A stretch of 48,517 bases of DNA from NCBI GenBank assembly GCA_039028155.1, contig JBCCIS010000036.1, forward strand, positions 1-48,517, read 5' to 3'. Position 1 is the stretch's first letter. The number at the start of each line of letters is the position of its first letter. Both the position numbers and the translations under genes were made by a program. Shown here one piece after another: positions 34,041-42,883 of the stretch. The stretch comes from Pseudomonadota bacterium (GTDB lineage Bacteria > Pseudomonadota > Alphaproteobacteria > SP197). The notes beneath the pieces are model-generated. The model saw only the letters and a list, made by a program, of their open reading frames with translations. It was not told the DNA's origin and did no database searches.

Positions 34041-36143
34041 TCAACCGGCGAGCACCACCAGCGCATCGGCGGCCACCGTGGATCCGTCCCGCCGCACCAT
34101 GACGGGATTGACGTCGAGTTCGGCGAGCCGTTCGGCGTTGGCCATGGCGAACCGCTCGATCGCACGAATCGTTGCGACCAGGTTGGCCCGAGCGGTACAT
34201 TCGAGTGGTATCGAAAGCCGATCCAGAACCGCCGTCATCTCGCGATCGCTGGCGGGAATCAGGGCTAAGGCGTAGTCGCGGATCTGTTCAACGTCGACCC
34301 CGCCACGCCCGATGACGAGCGCCAGACCCAACGCGGCATGGCGCTTGACGCCTATCAGAAGTTCGGCGGCGACGTCGTCGACCATTGCCTCAATCAAGAC
34401 GTGTTCGAGGACATGATCTGGTGCCGATCGTTCGAGGTCCTGGCGCATGGTGTTGACCGCTGTCTCGACGTCGTCGATGGAATGAAGGCCGAGTTTGACT
34501 CCGCCCAACTTGCTCTTGTGCGCCAGGGTTTCGCTCAGGACTTTCAGTACAACGGGAAAGCCGATCTTGGCGGCGGCTTCGCCCGCCTGACCGGCGGGTC
34601 CCGCCCAGCCCTTGGGCGCTCGAAGACCGTGCTCGGCCAGCGCCCGCTTACCCGCCCATTCATCAAGGGCGCGCGGCGTTGTGGCCGGCGCGGTGCCTTG
34701 CAAGGGCGGTTCCGGTGGTGCCTCTATCTGATCGAGCCGCGCGCCATACGCGGCCGCTTGTGCCATGGCATCGAGCGTCTCGGTGAAACCGCATAGCGGC
34801 GCCACGCCGCCGGCCAGTAGTTTTCCGCGCAGGTGCGGCTCCAGTCCTTCCGGCAGCAGCGACGCGGTAACGACCGGAAACCCGACACGCCGACGCAATG
34901 CGATCAGCGCATCGATGGTCGGGTGCCACGGCGTGTCGCCACCTGTTTCCCGGCGCGGCACATCCAGTATGAAGGTCAGGATATCCGTCCTGTCACGGCT
35001 GATGTCTTGGAGACAGGTTGTCATGGAATCCGCGTTATCCATGGAGACAGCCGCATCGGCCCGCCAAGGCAGGTTGAAGTCAAGCGGGTTCGACACCGTG
35101 ACGACATCGGGCAGGGTCGGTTTGATCGCTGCCTCAACCTCGGCTGGGATCGGCGGCAGTGCCAAACCGCGATCGCGCGCCTGTTCGGCCAGCAGCGTCG
35201 CCGCCGCGCCGGAGTTAGTGACGAAGAAGGCGCGATTGCCTGCCGGCACGCCGCTCACGGCCACAAGCTTGGTGGTTTCGACGAGCTGCTTGGGAGAGGC
35301 GACATCGATCAGGGCGTAACGCTCGATCAGGGCGCGCCAGAAGTCGTTGGGGACGGCAAGATTGCCGGTGTGACTCAGGGAGCGCTCGGCCGATGCCGGT
35401 GTGCCGCCGCCACGCAACAACACCACGGGGATGCGCCGGTCGAGCGCCTTGCCCAGCGCCTCCGACAGCGCAGCGCCATTCGTCAGGCCTTCGACATAAA
35501 GGCCGATCACGCGCACCCGTTCGTCATCCAGGACGAAGTCGATCAGGTCGGCGCTATCGATCACCGCCTGGTTCCCCACGCTTATTCCGTAGCCCATGGG
35601 ATAGGCTTGCTCGACACTGATGATGCCGTAGAGAAACGCCCCGCTCTGCGAGATCAACGCGACCCCCGACCCGTCGACAGGCGACAGGGGATTGTATTCG
35701 CCCCACAGCGCGACGCCGTCGAAGGCGTTGATCACGCCCATGCAGTTGGGGCCGATGACCGCCATGTCGCCCGCTGCCTTGGCCAGGTTTTCCTGGGCGA
35801 CGCTGAACTCGCCGCCCAATTCGCCGAAGCCGGCGGCATGGCAGACGGCGCCGCCCGCGCCCATCTGGGCGAGCGAGGTCACCATGTCGATGGAGCCGTC
35901 CCGCGACAGAGCGATGAATGCCGCATCCGGCGCCACGTCCAAGGCGTCGAGCGACGGCGTACAGGCGATGCCGGCGAGGGTTTCATAGCGCGGGTTGATG
36001 GCGATGATCTCGCCGCTGAAGCCGCTGTCCCTGCACATGGCGATACACCGCTCCAGATGCCGGCCGCCGATAAAGGCAATATGTCGTGGCTTCAGCATAC
36101 GTTTGAGATTGGCGCGCTGTCGTTCGCGGCGTTGGTTGGTCAT
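34041..36143 (-). CDS. Acyl-CoA synthetase, ADP-forming (fused alpha-beta type)
   Basis: A 700-residue fusion with CoA-binding domain (IAFIGGRHLERCI..., residues 20-140), succinyl-CoA-ligase-like domains with the phosphohistidine motif SLSHTGNLAVP, and a C-terminal ATP-grasp domain (FPVVLKVLSETLAHKSKLGGVKLGL). It makes or uses an acyl-CoA with ADP/ATP, as in acetate-CoA ligase (ADP-forming) or pimeloyl-CoA-type enzymes; acid preference is unknown. I chose the ATG at 36143 because GAGAGA precedes it and it begins 37 nt after the oxidase stop; a longer frame to 36230 would overlap that gene. Confidence 0.9.
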   Translation of the reverse strand: MTNQRRERQRANLKRMLKPRHIAFIGGRHLERCIAMCRDSGFSGEIIAINPRYETLAGIACTPSLDALDVAPDAAFIALSRDGSIDMVTSLAQMGAGGAVCHAAGFGELGGEFSVAQENLAKAAGDMAVIGPNCMGVINAFDGVALWGEYNPLSPVDGSGVALISQSGAFLYGIISVEQAYPMGYGISVGNQAVIDSADLIDFVLDDERVRVIGLYVEGLTNGAALSEALGKALDRRIPVVLLRGGGTPASAERSLSHTGNLAVPNDFWRALIERYALIDVASPKQLVETTKLVAVSGVPAGNRAFFVTNSGAAATLLAEQARDRGLALPPIPAEVEAAIKPTLPDVVTVSNPLDFNLPWRADAAVSMDNADSMTTCLQDISRDRTDILTFILDVPRRETGGDTPWHPTIDALIALRRRVGFPVVTASLLPEGLEPHLRGKLLAGGVAPLCGFTETLDAMAQAAAYGARLDQIEAPPEPPLQGTAPATTPRALDEWAGKRALAEHGLRAPKGWAGPAGQAGEAAAKIGFPVVLKVLSETLAHKSKLGGVKLGLHSIDDVETAVNTMRQDLERSAPDHVLEHVLIEAMVDDVAAELLIGVKRHAALGLALVIGRGGVDVEQIRDYALALIPASDREMTAVLDRLSIPLECTARANLVATIRAIERFAMANAERLAELDVNPVMVRRDGSTVAADALVVLAG

Positions 36144-36180
36144 CGCATATCTCTCTGCGAGGGATGCCTGGCGTGTCGCT

Positions 36181-37623
36181 TTAGGAACCGGTGGACGTTT
36201 CCTTCGCGGCTGCTTCCGTGTCGGCGACACCGGCGGCGATTAACTTGCCGAGGCGACGCGTTGTCGCGCCGACCCGGCCGTTGTCGCGGGCGGCAAGGTC
36301 GATCTTGCCGGCGGCGCGGCGAACCAGTTTGGTACCGATCCATCGGACGGGCTCAGGCGGGAACTCCGGATCGGGCGGTCGGACCAGGCCAAGCGCCGTC
36401 AGCTCATCCGGTGTTTCGAGGACGAGCGAGGCCAGCACCTTGCCGGCAAGCCGGCACGGGCCCACACCATCACCGGAGAAGCCGGTGGCATGCACGATAT
36501 CCGGCGACCCGGGCAGGGGACCGAATACCGGCAGGCCGTCGCGCGACCGGTCGATCGGGCCGGACCAGGCATAGGTGGCTTGAAGTCCCGGCATGATGGG
36601 ATCGAGTTCCTTGCGGCGGCGATCGGCATCGAGAAGGCGTGCCGTGTCGTCCTCGAACGACGCGTCGACGTGACCGCCCAGAGCCAGCGCGGTGCCGGGT
36701 TTGCCGAACAGCACACGCCCGCCGGCCGTTGGCCGCAGTGAGTTGATCAGGTTGTAGGAATCGTTGACGCACGGACCGTCGGCAAAACCGGTTTCTTGCA
36801 GGCGCTCGGGCTGGGGAGCGGTCATCGCGTTGCCATAGCCGGTGACCATGATGAAGCGGCGCAGCTCGGGCAGGCGGGCGCCCCAGGCGTTCATCGCGAT
36901 GACCACCTTGTCCGCCGTGATCGATCCATGGTCCGTGCGCACGACCGGCGGCCGCCGCCTCTCCAGACCCGTCAGGCCCGTGTGTTCATGGATGGTGACA
37001 CCGCGCTCAAGAGCAACGCGCCTCAGTCCCCTGACCAGCTTCGCCGGTTGCAGATGCCCGGCGGTGCGGTCAAGCATGCCGGACAGGATCCCGCTCAGCC
37101 CCCAGCGGCTCTCGATCTCAGCACCCGACAGTTCTTCGTAGGGCGTTATCTGATGACGCGCCAGATCGTCCATCATGGCGGGCCAGTGACCGTCATGATG
37201 GGGCCGTGTCGCTGCCATCAGCCAGCCGTGCCGGCGTATCTCCGCGTCGATCCCGTTGTCATCGCAGAACTGGACGAGGTCCTCGATGCCTTGATCGACG
37301 GCGCGGCCGATGGCGACGGCCTCGTCGCGTCCGAACCGGCGCTTCATGGTTGCGAACTTGGCCCACAGATTAAGCAGGTAGCCGGCGTTGCGGCCACTGG
37401 CGCCCCAACCGCAGATGTCGCGTTCGATCAGGACGACGTCGAGTGACGGTTCGCGGGTCTTCAGATCGATCGCGGTCCACAGACCGGTGTAGCCGCCGCC
37501 GACAATCGCCACATCGGCGCGGCGGTCGCGGTCCAGGGGTGGTGCGTCGCTGCCTGGCGTTTCCAGCGCCAGCGCCTCGTCCAGCCAATAGTTACGGTGG
37601 ATGATCTTGTCCGGTGGTGTCAT
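36181..37623 (-). CDS. FAD-dependent amine oxidoreductase (DAO/DadA family)
   Basis: A 480-residue flavoprotein with DVAIVGGGYTGLWTAIDL (FAD-binding GxGxxG), the family segment GWGASGRNAGYL, and a C-terminal FAD-contact segment ATGFSGDGVG. It belongs to the glycine/D-amino-acid oxidase-sarcosine/glutamylputrescine oxidase group, which oxidises secondary or primary amines; N-demethylation with formaldehyde release is one possibility. A His/Lys residue for covalent FAD attachment was not identified. The start at 37623 is directly before the acidic N-terminus. It is divergent, across 138 nt, from the TMADH-like gene and leads the acyl-CoA synthetase gene. Confidence 0.85.
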   Translation of the reverse strand: MTPPDKIIHRNYWLDEALALETPGSDAPPLDRDRRADVAIVGGGYTGLWTAIDLKTREPSLDVVLIERDICGWGASGRNAGYLLNLWAKFATMKRRFGRDEAVAIGRAVDQGIEDLVQFCDDNGIDAEIRRHGWLMAATRPHHDGHWPAMMDDLARHQITPYEELSGAEIESRWGLSGILSGMLDRTAGHLQPAKLVRGLRRVALERGVTIHEHTGLTGLERRRPPVVRTDHGSITADKVVIAMNAWGARLPELRRFIMVTGYGNAMTAPQPERLQETGFADGPCVNDSYNLINSLRPTAGGRVLFGKPGTALALGGHVDASFEDDTARLLDADRRRKELDPIMPGLQATYAWSGPIDRSRDGLPVFGPLPGSPDIVHATGFSGDGVGPCRLAGKVLASLVLETPDELTALGLVRPPDPEFPPEPVRWIGTKLVRRAAGKIDLAARDNGRVGATTRRLGKLIAAGVADTEAAAKETSTGS

Positions 37624-37761
37624 GGCGCGCTGCCTTGGCTGTGGCGTCGCGAAGTCTAGACCCAAGCCGCCCTCGGTCCATCACGGAAATGCCGGTGTTT
37701 CGGGTTTTCCAACCGGCTTGCGGGTGATTAGGTTGAGTCGGCATTTTCAAAGGGGCACCGC

Positions 37762-39846
37762 ATGAGCCGAGACGAGCGTTACGATATCCTGTTCGAGCCG
37801 GTAAGAATCGGTCCGGTCACGGCCAAGAACCGCTTCTTTCAGGTACCGCACTGCACCGGTATGGGATCGAACTGGCCGCTGTCCCATGCCGCCTTTCGCC
37901 GTCAGCGGGCCGAAGGTGGTTGGGCCGTCATCTGCACCGAAGAGACGATGATCCATCCGACGTCGGACGCCTATCCCGGTGCCTCCATGCGGTTGTGGGA
38001 TGACGACGACATCAAGACCTTCGCCTTGGCCGCAGACGCTGTCCACGAGCACGGATCGTTGTTCGGGGTGGAGCTGGTCCATGGCGGTCTGTCGCGCGCT
38101 AACCGGACCAGCCGCATGACTCCCGTCGCCCCGTCCCATACGGCCAACAAGTACCCGACCCGCCCACAGGCGCGCGGGATGGACAAGGCCGACATCAAGG
38201 AGTTCCGGCGCTGGCACCGCGACGCCGCGATCCGCGCCAAGAAGGCGGGCACCGACGTCGTCTATATCTACGCTGCCCACAACATCGCGCTTCCCATGCA
38301 CTTTCTGTTGCCCCGCTATAACCGGCGGAATGATGAATACGGCGGTTCGCTGGAAAATCGCGTGCGCCTGTTGCGCGAAGTGCTGGAGGACACCCACGAA
38401 GCGATCGGCGACACCTGCGCCGTCGCACTGCGTTTCGCGGTCGACGAATGCATGGGTGCTGATGGGCTGGAGTGGGACAAGGAAGGTCGCGAGGTCGTCG
38501 AGATGCTGGCGGACGTGCCGGATATCTGGGACGTCAACATCAGTGGCTGGGAGTATGACTCCAACACCAGCCGGTTCTCCGAAGAGGGCTATCAAGAACC
38601 CTATATCGCCTTCGTCAAGCAGTTGACGTCGAAACCGGTTGTCGGTGTCGGCCGTTACACGTCTCCCGACGCCATGGTCGCGGCCGTGAAAAATGGCGTG
38701 ATGGATTTTATCGGCGCGGCACGCCCGGCCATTGCCGACCCGTTCCTGCCCAACAAGATCGAAGAGGGGCGGATCGACGACATTCGCGAGTGCATCGGCT
38801 GCAATATTTGCGTCACCGGCAACAACACCTTCGCGCCGATGCGCTGCACCCAGAATCCCGTTGTCGGCGAGGAGTGGCGTCGCGGCTGGCATGCCGAACA
38901 AATCGCCGCCAAGGGCTCCGACGAGCAGATCCTTATCGTCGGCGGCGGGCCCGCGGGCCTGGAAGCGGCACGAGCCCTGGGACAGCGTGGCTATTCCGTG
39001 ACCTTGGCCGAGCGCGAAAAGGAACTGGGCGGTCGTCTGAATTGGGAGACCAGCCTGCCGGGCCTGGCCACCTGGGCCAGGGTGCGCGACTGGCGGCTCG
39101 GTCAGATCGGCACCATGGCCAACGTCCAGGTCTATCTGGATAGTCTCCTGGACGATAAGTCGATACGCCAGTTCGGTGCCGCCCACGTGGTTCTGGCGAC
39201 CGGCGCGACATGGCGTCGCGACGGTGTCGGCCATAGTCATCATCACGCGCTGCCGGGTGCCGGGCGGTCGGGTGTGATTGGACCGGAAGATGTCGCCCGA
39301 GGTCCTGTCGGCGAGGGGCCGGTGGTCGTCTATGACGACGACCAAATGTATCTGGGCGGGGTGTTGGCCGAAAAGCTGGCCCGCGACGGCCATGACGTGA
39401 CCTTGGTGACGCCTGGCTCGGATGTTTCCGCGTTCACCATTTTGACGTTGGAGCAGCCTTTCGTGCAGCAACGCCTGCGCGAACTCGGCGTGACGATCCT
39501 GCAGCAGACCGACCTGGTCGCCGTTCATGACGGTGAGGCCGAACTGGCTTGCATCTTCACACGAGCGACGCATCGGGTGCCGGCCGCGACGGTGGTGTTG
39601 GTGACGTCGCGGGTGCCAAACGAGGCGATCTATCACAAGCTGGCGCGCCGGCCGGACCTGTTGGATGCCGCTGGCATCAAAACGGTGGGGATTATCGGGG
39701 ATTGTGTCGCGCCCGGCCTGGTTGCGGCGGCGGTCCACGATGGCCATCTCTATGCCCGGGAACTTGATATGCCGACGCCGCCTAATCCCGATGTGCCGTT
39801 CTTGCGCGAGCACATGGACCTGAGAGAGGAAAGGGAGAGCGTGTGA
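37762..39846 (+). CDS. Trimethylamine/dimethylamine dehydrogenase-family iron-sulfur flavoprotein
   Basis: A 694-residue protein colinear with TMADH: (beta/alpha)8 FMN barrel, [4Fe-4S] site and ADP-binding domains. Aligned by eye with Methylophilus TMADH: Cys31 (QVPHCTG) equals the cysteine carrying covalent FMN. Tyr170, His173 and Asp266 equal the catalytic triad. Cys344/347/350/362 equal the cluster ligands. In the substrate bowl Trp263 is kept, but TMADH Tyr60 is Glu61 and Trp355 is Asn354. The enzyme therefore probably oxidatively demethylates or deaminates a different amine. AAAGGGG precedes the ATG. Its stop overlaps the first GFA gene by one base (TGATG). Confidence 0.92.
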   Translation: MSRDERYDILFEPVRIGPVTAKNRFFQVPHCTGMGSNWPLSHAAFRRQRAEGGWAVICTEETMIHPTSDAYPGASMRLWDDDDIKTFALAADAVHEHGSLFGVELVHGGLSRANRTSRMTPVAPSHTANKYPTRPQARGMDKADIKEFRRWHRDAAIRAKKAGTDVVYIYAAHNIALPMHFLLPRYNRRNDEYGGSLENRVRLLREVLEDTHEAIGDTCAVALRFAVDECMGADGLEWDKEGREVVEMLADVPDIWDVNISGWEYDSNTSRFSEEGYQEPYIAFVKQLTSKPVVGVGRYTSPDAMVAAVKNGVMDFIGAARPAIADPFLPNKIEEGRIDDIRECIGCNICVTGNNTFAPMRCTQNPVVGEEWRRGWHAEQIAAKGSDEQILIVGGGPAGLEAARALGQRGYSVTLAEREKELGGRLNWETSLPGLATWARVRDWRLGQIGTMANVQVYLDSLLDDKSIRQFGAAHVVLATGATWRRDGVGHSHHHALPGAGRSGVIGPEDVARGPVGEGPVVVYDDDQMYLGGVLAEKLARDGHDVTLVTPGSDVSAFTILTLEQPFVQQRLRELGVTILQQTDLVAVHDGEAELACIFTRATHRVPAATVVLVTSRVPNEAIYHKLARRPDLLDAAGIKTVGIIGDCVAPGLVAAAVHDGHLYARELDMPTPPNPDVPFLREHMDLREERESV

Positions 39847-40322
39847 TGGTCGAGGTCATGTTGCCGCTAACCGGTGCCTGCCAATGTCGTGCGGTCACCT
39901 ATCGTGTTTCTGCGGCACCGTTGACGCTCTACTGTTGCCATTGCACGGAGTGCCAGCACCAGTCGTCGTCGGCCTTCGGTATGTCGTGCCTGGTCGACCG
40001 GGCCGACCTGACGGTGGACTGGTCGCAACTGGCTGTATGGACCCGACCGACCGATAGCGGCAATCAGCTGCAGTGTTACTTCTGTCCGACCTGCGGCGGG
40101 CGGCTGTTTCACATGTCGAAGGGCGATGACAGCATCGTGTCGGTCAAAGCGGGCTCATTCGACGACCGGTCCTGGCTTGTCCCGGTCGGTCATATCTGGA
40201 CCGCGAGTGCGCAGCCATGGGTTGATATCCCGGAAGACCTGCTGAACGTGTTGCACGACCCCGACGACATGACACCCTTCGTGGAGCGATGGCGCGCCAC
40301 GACCAGCGGTTGGTTCGCCTGA
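39846..40322 (+). CDS. GFA family (glutathione-dependent formaldehyde-activating enzyme-like) protein, copy 1
   Basis: A 158-residue zinc-fold protein: GACQC, CCHCTECQHQSSSAFG and CPTCGGRLFH give the cysteine pairs of the GFA/CENP-V domain. Some members spontaneously combine formaldehyde with glutathione; many have other or unknown roles. The ATG at 39846 overlaps the dehydrogenase stop; a GTG one codon before in the same frame is possible. AAGGGAG is upstream. Position in a one-base-overlap operon with a TMADH-family enzyme suggests handling of released formaldehyde, which is inference. Confidence 0.88.
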   Translation: MVEVMLPLTGACQCRAVTYRVSAAPLTLYCCHCTECQHQSSSAFGMSCLVDRADLTVDWSQLAVWTRPTDSGNQLQCYFCPTCGGRLFHMSKGDDSIVSVKAGSFDDRSWLVPVGHIWTASAQPWVDIPEDLLNVLHDPDDMTPFVERWRATTSGWFA

Positions 40323-40849
40323 TGCCGGGTCGCGGCGGACAGCGCGCGGCCTTGCCGCAGCATGGTGGCTGCCAGTGCGGTCATGTGCGTTATCGCCTGA
40401 GCGCGCCGCCGCTGGTCCTCTACGCCTGCCACTGCACCGAATGCCAGCACCAATCAGCGTCGGCCTTTGGGATGTCGATGGCCGTGGACCGCGGCGCGCT
40501 GTCCGTTGATTGGGCACGTTGCGGGACCTGGGAACGAGAAAGCGCGAGCGGCAGGACGGTCGCATGCCGGTTCTGTCGCCGGTGCGGGGCCCGCCTGTTC
40601 CATGAGCCCTCGCGCAATCCCGCCATCGTCAACATCAAACCGGGTTCGCTCGACGACCGATCCTGGCTGCAACCAGTGGGTCATCTGTGGGTGCGCAGCA
40701 AGCAACCATGGGTTAGGATCCCCGATCGTGCCTTGGCCTACGACGGACAGCCTGAAGATTTCGACGACTTGTTCGTCGCGTGGCGCGGCGTGGTGGACAA
40801 GCTGATCACAATGCCGTCGGTTTCTTCAACAGGATCAACCGTTTCGTGA
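40322..40849 (+). CDS. GFA family protein, copy 2
   Basis: A 175-residue paralog of the preceding gene with the same cysteine pattern (GGCQC, CHCTECQHQSASAFGMS, CRRCGARLFH) and shared segment SLDDRSWLQPVGHLW. It has a basic 15-residue N-terminal extension and a longer Ser/Thr-rich C-terminus. The ATG at 40322 overlaps the copy 1 stop by one base (TGATG), so dehydrogenase, GFA1 and GFA2 form one coupled operon. The two may act as a heterodimer or on different thiols. Divergence between the copies shows an old tandem duplication. Confidence 0.87.
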   Translation: MPGRGGQRAALPQHGGCQCGHVRYRLSAPPLVLYACHCTECQHQSASAFGMSMAVDRGALSVDWARCGTWERESASGRTVACRFCRRCGARLFHEPSRNPAIVNIKPGSLDDRSWLQPVGHLWVRSKQPWVRIPDRALAYDGQPEDFDDLFVAWRGVVDKLITMPSVSSTGSTVS

Positions 40850-40929
40850 CTCTTTAGTCGGTATCGCGTAATTGCTAACATTGAAGATACGGTCGGGCGG
40901 GCCAAAGTAACGTTGTATGGGGATGGGGA

Positions 40930-41037
40930 ATGAGGCGACTTTGCCCAGTCGCACGACAGACGGCGGCTCGCGATGACGCCGGTCGTTCAACCGGCAAGCG
41001 GCCGTCGGCCGCAATCGACAGCACTGTGAGCGCCTGA
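40930..41037 (+). other. Possible 35-codon leader ORF and twin hairpins before the cyclase gene
   Basis: An ATG at 40930 with a GGGGA ribosome-binding sequence opens a 35-residue, Arg/Ala-rich reading frame that stops at 41035-41037, two bases before the cyclase start. Inside it are two adjacent hairpins: GCCGGT (40978-40983) with ACCGGC (40990-40995), and GCGGCC (40998-41003) with GGCCGC (41007-41012). The arrangement allows translation-coupled control of the cyclase, whose own ribosome-binding site is weak. The peptide has no known homology, and chance is not excluded. Confidence 0.3.
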
Positions 41038-41039
41038 CG

Positions 41040-42857
41040 ATGGAACGCAGACTGTCTGCCATTCTGGCTGCTGATGTTGTCGGCTACAGCCGCCTGATGA
41101 GCCGCGACGAGGCTGGTACGCTGGTCTCTGTTCAGGCCCAGCTCAACAACGTCGTTCTGCCGCAAATCGAGCGACACCAGGGCCGCCTGATCAACATCAT
41201 GGGCGACGGCATCCTCGCGCACTTCCCCGACGCGGTCAGTGCGGCGGAGTGCGGTGTGACCATCCAACGGGCGATCCAGGAACGCAATCTGAATACCAGC
41301 CCGCTCAATCCCATCGTGTTTCGCATGGGCATCAATCTGGGCGACATCATCGTGTCGGCGGAAGGTGTTCATGGCCACCATATCAACATCGCGACACGGC
41401 TGGAGCAGGAAGCCAAACCCGGCGCGATCAACATCTCCCAGGCTGTCTTTGACGCGATAAAGGACAAGATCGAATTCCAGATCCGGGAAGTCGGCGAGCG
41501 CAGTGTCAAGAACATCGACGTGCCGCTCATGATTTATGAGATCGATACCGGCGGTGTCGACGAAATGTCCAAGTTGGCTCAGAAGATCTACGACGAAGAG
41601 GCAGCCAGCGACGGCACTCCGGCGCAGGCTGCCGAGCACCAGCGTCCCAAGGTGATCGTCTTGCCGTTCACCAATCAAACGGGTGACCAAACCCAAGTCT
41701 ATCTGTGCGACGGCATCACCGAGGAAGTGACGTCGGAGTTGTCGCGCTTCTGGTCGTTCGACGTGTTGGCCGCTAACTCGGCCTCGCTTTACAAGGAATC
41801 GTCGCCGCGGCCCGACTACTTGCTGCGCGAATTCGGCACCCAGTACGTTGTTGCCGGCAGCGTCCGCAAACAGCCCAGCCACCTGCGCATCAACGCCCAG
41901 CTGATTGATGCGCGCACCGGCACGAACCTGTGGGTCGATCGGTTCGATTGCGACGTTGAGGATCCGTTTGCCGCGCAAGACAAGCTAGTGAAGCAGGTGG
42001 TCGCCCAGTTGGGCTTGCGGCTCGACACCGCCGAACGCGAGCTGCTGGCCAAGGAGCGCAAGCCCGGCCCGACCTTGAATGCCTATGAAGCGTATCTGAA
42101 GGGCGTGCAGTCGTTCACGTTCGAAACGCAAGAGGGCATCGAGGAGAGCCTGAGTTGGTTCAAGCGCGCCACCGAACTTGATCCCAACTTTGCTCGTGCC
42201 TGGGGCTATCTGGCCTATACCGAAGTTCGCGCGGTGCTATGTGGTTGGCGCGACATCGGCGCGTTTGTCGATGCCGAGGCCAACGCCCGGCGCGCCGTCG
42301 ATCTGGCGCCCAACGACTATCAGGTCCATTGGGATCTGGCGTTCGTGCACCTAAACCGCGGCGAGTTCGAGCGGGCCCACAGCGAGTACGAACGCGCCTG
42401 CCAGCTCAATCGCAATGACCCCGACCTGTTGTGCGAGATGGCCGAAATGAAGATCTATTTCGGGCTCGCCGAGGATGCCATCGGGTTGATCACGAATGCG
42501 ATGGAACTCAATCCCTATTTTCCAGACTGGTACCGCTGGAACCTCGGCTGGGCGTATTTCTGCGCCAAACGTTACGAGGAGGCGCTGCTGGAGTATGGCC
42601 GGATGTTCAAACCGCCCAACGACCTGCACCTGACGGTCGCGGCGGCTCTTGCCCATAGCGGTCGCGTTGCCGAGGCCGAGGCGACGGTCAATCTTTTCAA
42701 CAGCGCCCATGAGCGGCCATACACCATTGAAGATGCCCGCCGGCGGGTCCGTTTTCGCAATGAACGTGACGAGGACCATTATCTTAAGGGCCTGCGGCTG
42801 GCCGGCTTGCGGGACGAGCCGGCAATTCTGCTGATGGAAGCAGGCAAGGCATCATAA
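41040..42857 (+). CDS. Class III nucleotide cyclase-domain protein with TolB-like and TPR domains
   Basis: A 605-residue cytoplasmic protein. Residues 1-170 are a class III cyclase homology domain: metal Asp12 (AADVVGYS) and Asp56 (GDG), and transition-state Asn116/Arg120 (INIATR). The two nucleotide-selecting positions are changed: the usual Lys (K-x-x-GD) is Asn52 and the usual Asp (GDxxN) is His113. Residues about 204-330 resemble the TolB N-terminal domain (VIVLPFTNQTGDQ... GTQYVVAGSVRK), and 345-590 form TPRs ending in FRNERDEDHYLKGLRLAGL. This architecture is common in Rhizobiales and Rhodospirillales. Activity on ATP, GTP or nothing is open. No terminal membrane anchor was seen. Confidence 0.85.
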   Translation: MERRLSAILAADVVGYSRLMSRDEAGTLVSVQAQLNNVVLPQIERHQGRLINIMGDGILAHFPDAVSAAECGVTIQRAIQERNLNTSPLNPIVFRMGINLGDIIVSAEGVHGHHINIATRLEQEAKPGAINISQAVFDAIKDKIEFQIREVGERSVKNIDVPLMIYEIDTGGVDEMSKLAQKIYDEEAASDGTPAQAAEHQRPKVIVLPFTNQTGDQTQVYLCDGITEEVTSELSRFWSFDVLAANSASLYKESSPRPDYLLREFGTQYVVAGSVRKQPSHLRINAQLIDARTGTNLWVDRFDCDVEDPFAAQDKLVKQVVAQLGLRLDTAERELLAKERKPGPTLNAYEAYLKGVQSFTFETQEGIEESLSWFKRATELDPNFARAWGYLAYTEVRAVLCGWRDIGAFVDAEANARRAVDLAPNDYQVHWDLAFVHLNRGEFERAHSEYERACQLNRNDPDLLCEMAEMKIYFGLAEDAIGLITNAMELNPYFPDWYRWNLGWAYFCAKRYEEALLEYGRMFKPPNDLHLTVAAALAHSGRVAEAEATVNLFNSAHERPYTIEDARRRVRFRNERDEDHYLKGLRLAGLRDEPAILLMEAGKAS

Positions 42858-42883
42858 TCAGCTTTTTCTAGGAGGGGATCTCT

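Noticed and set aside
34833-36596. Plus-strand frame of 587 codons
   Set aside because: Antisense shadow of the acyl-CoA synthetase and the amine oxidase; its Arg/Gly-rich translation shows no fold signature.
37747-39813. Minus-strand frame of 688 codons
   Set aside because: It lies entirely opposite the TMADH-family gene, whose many catalytic residues are conserved; GC-rich codon usage leaves the antisense frame open.
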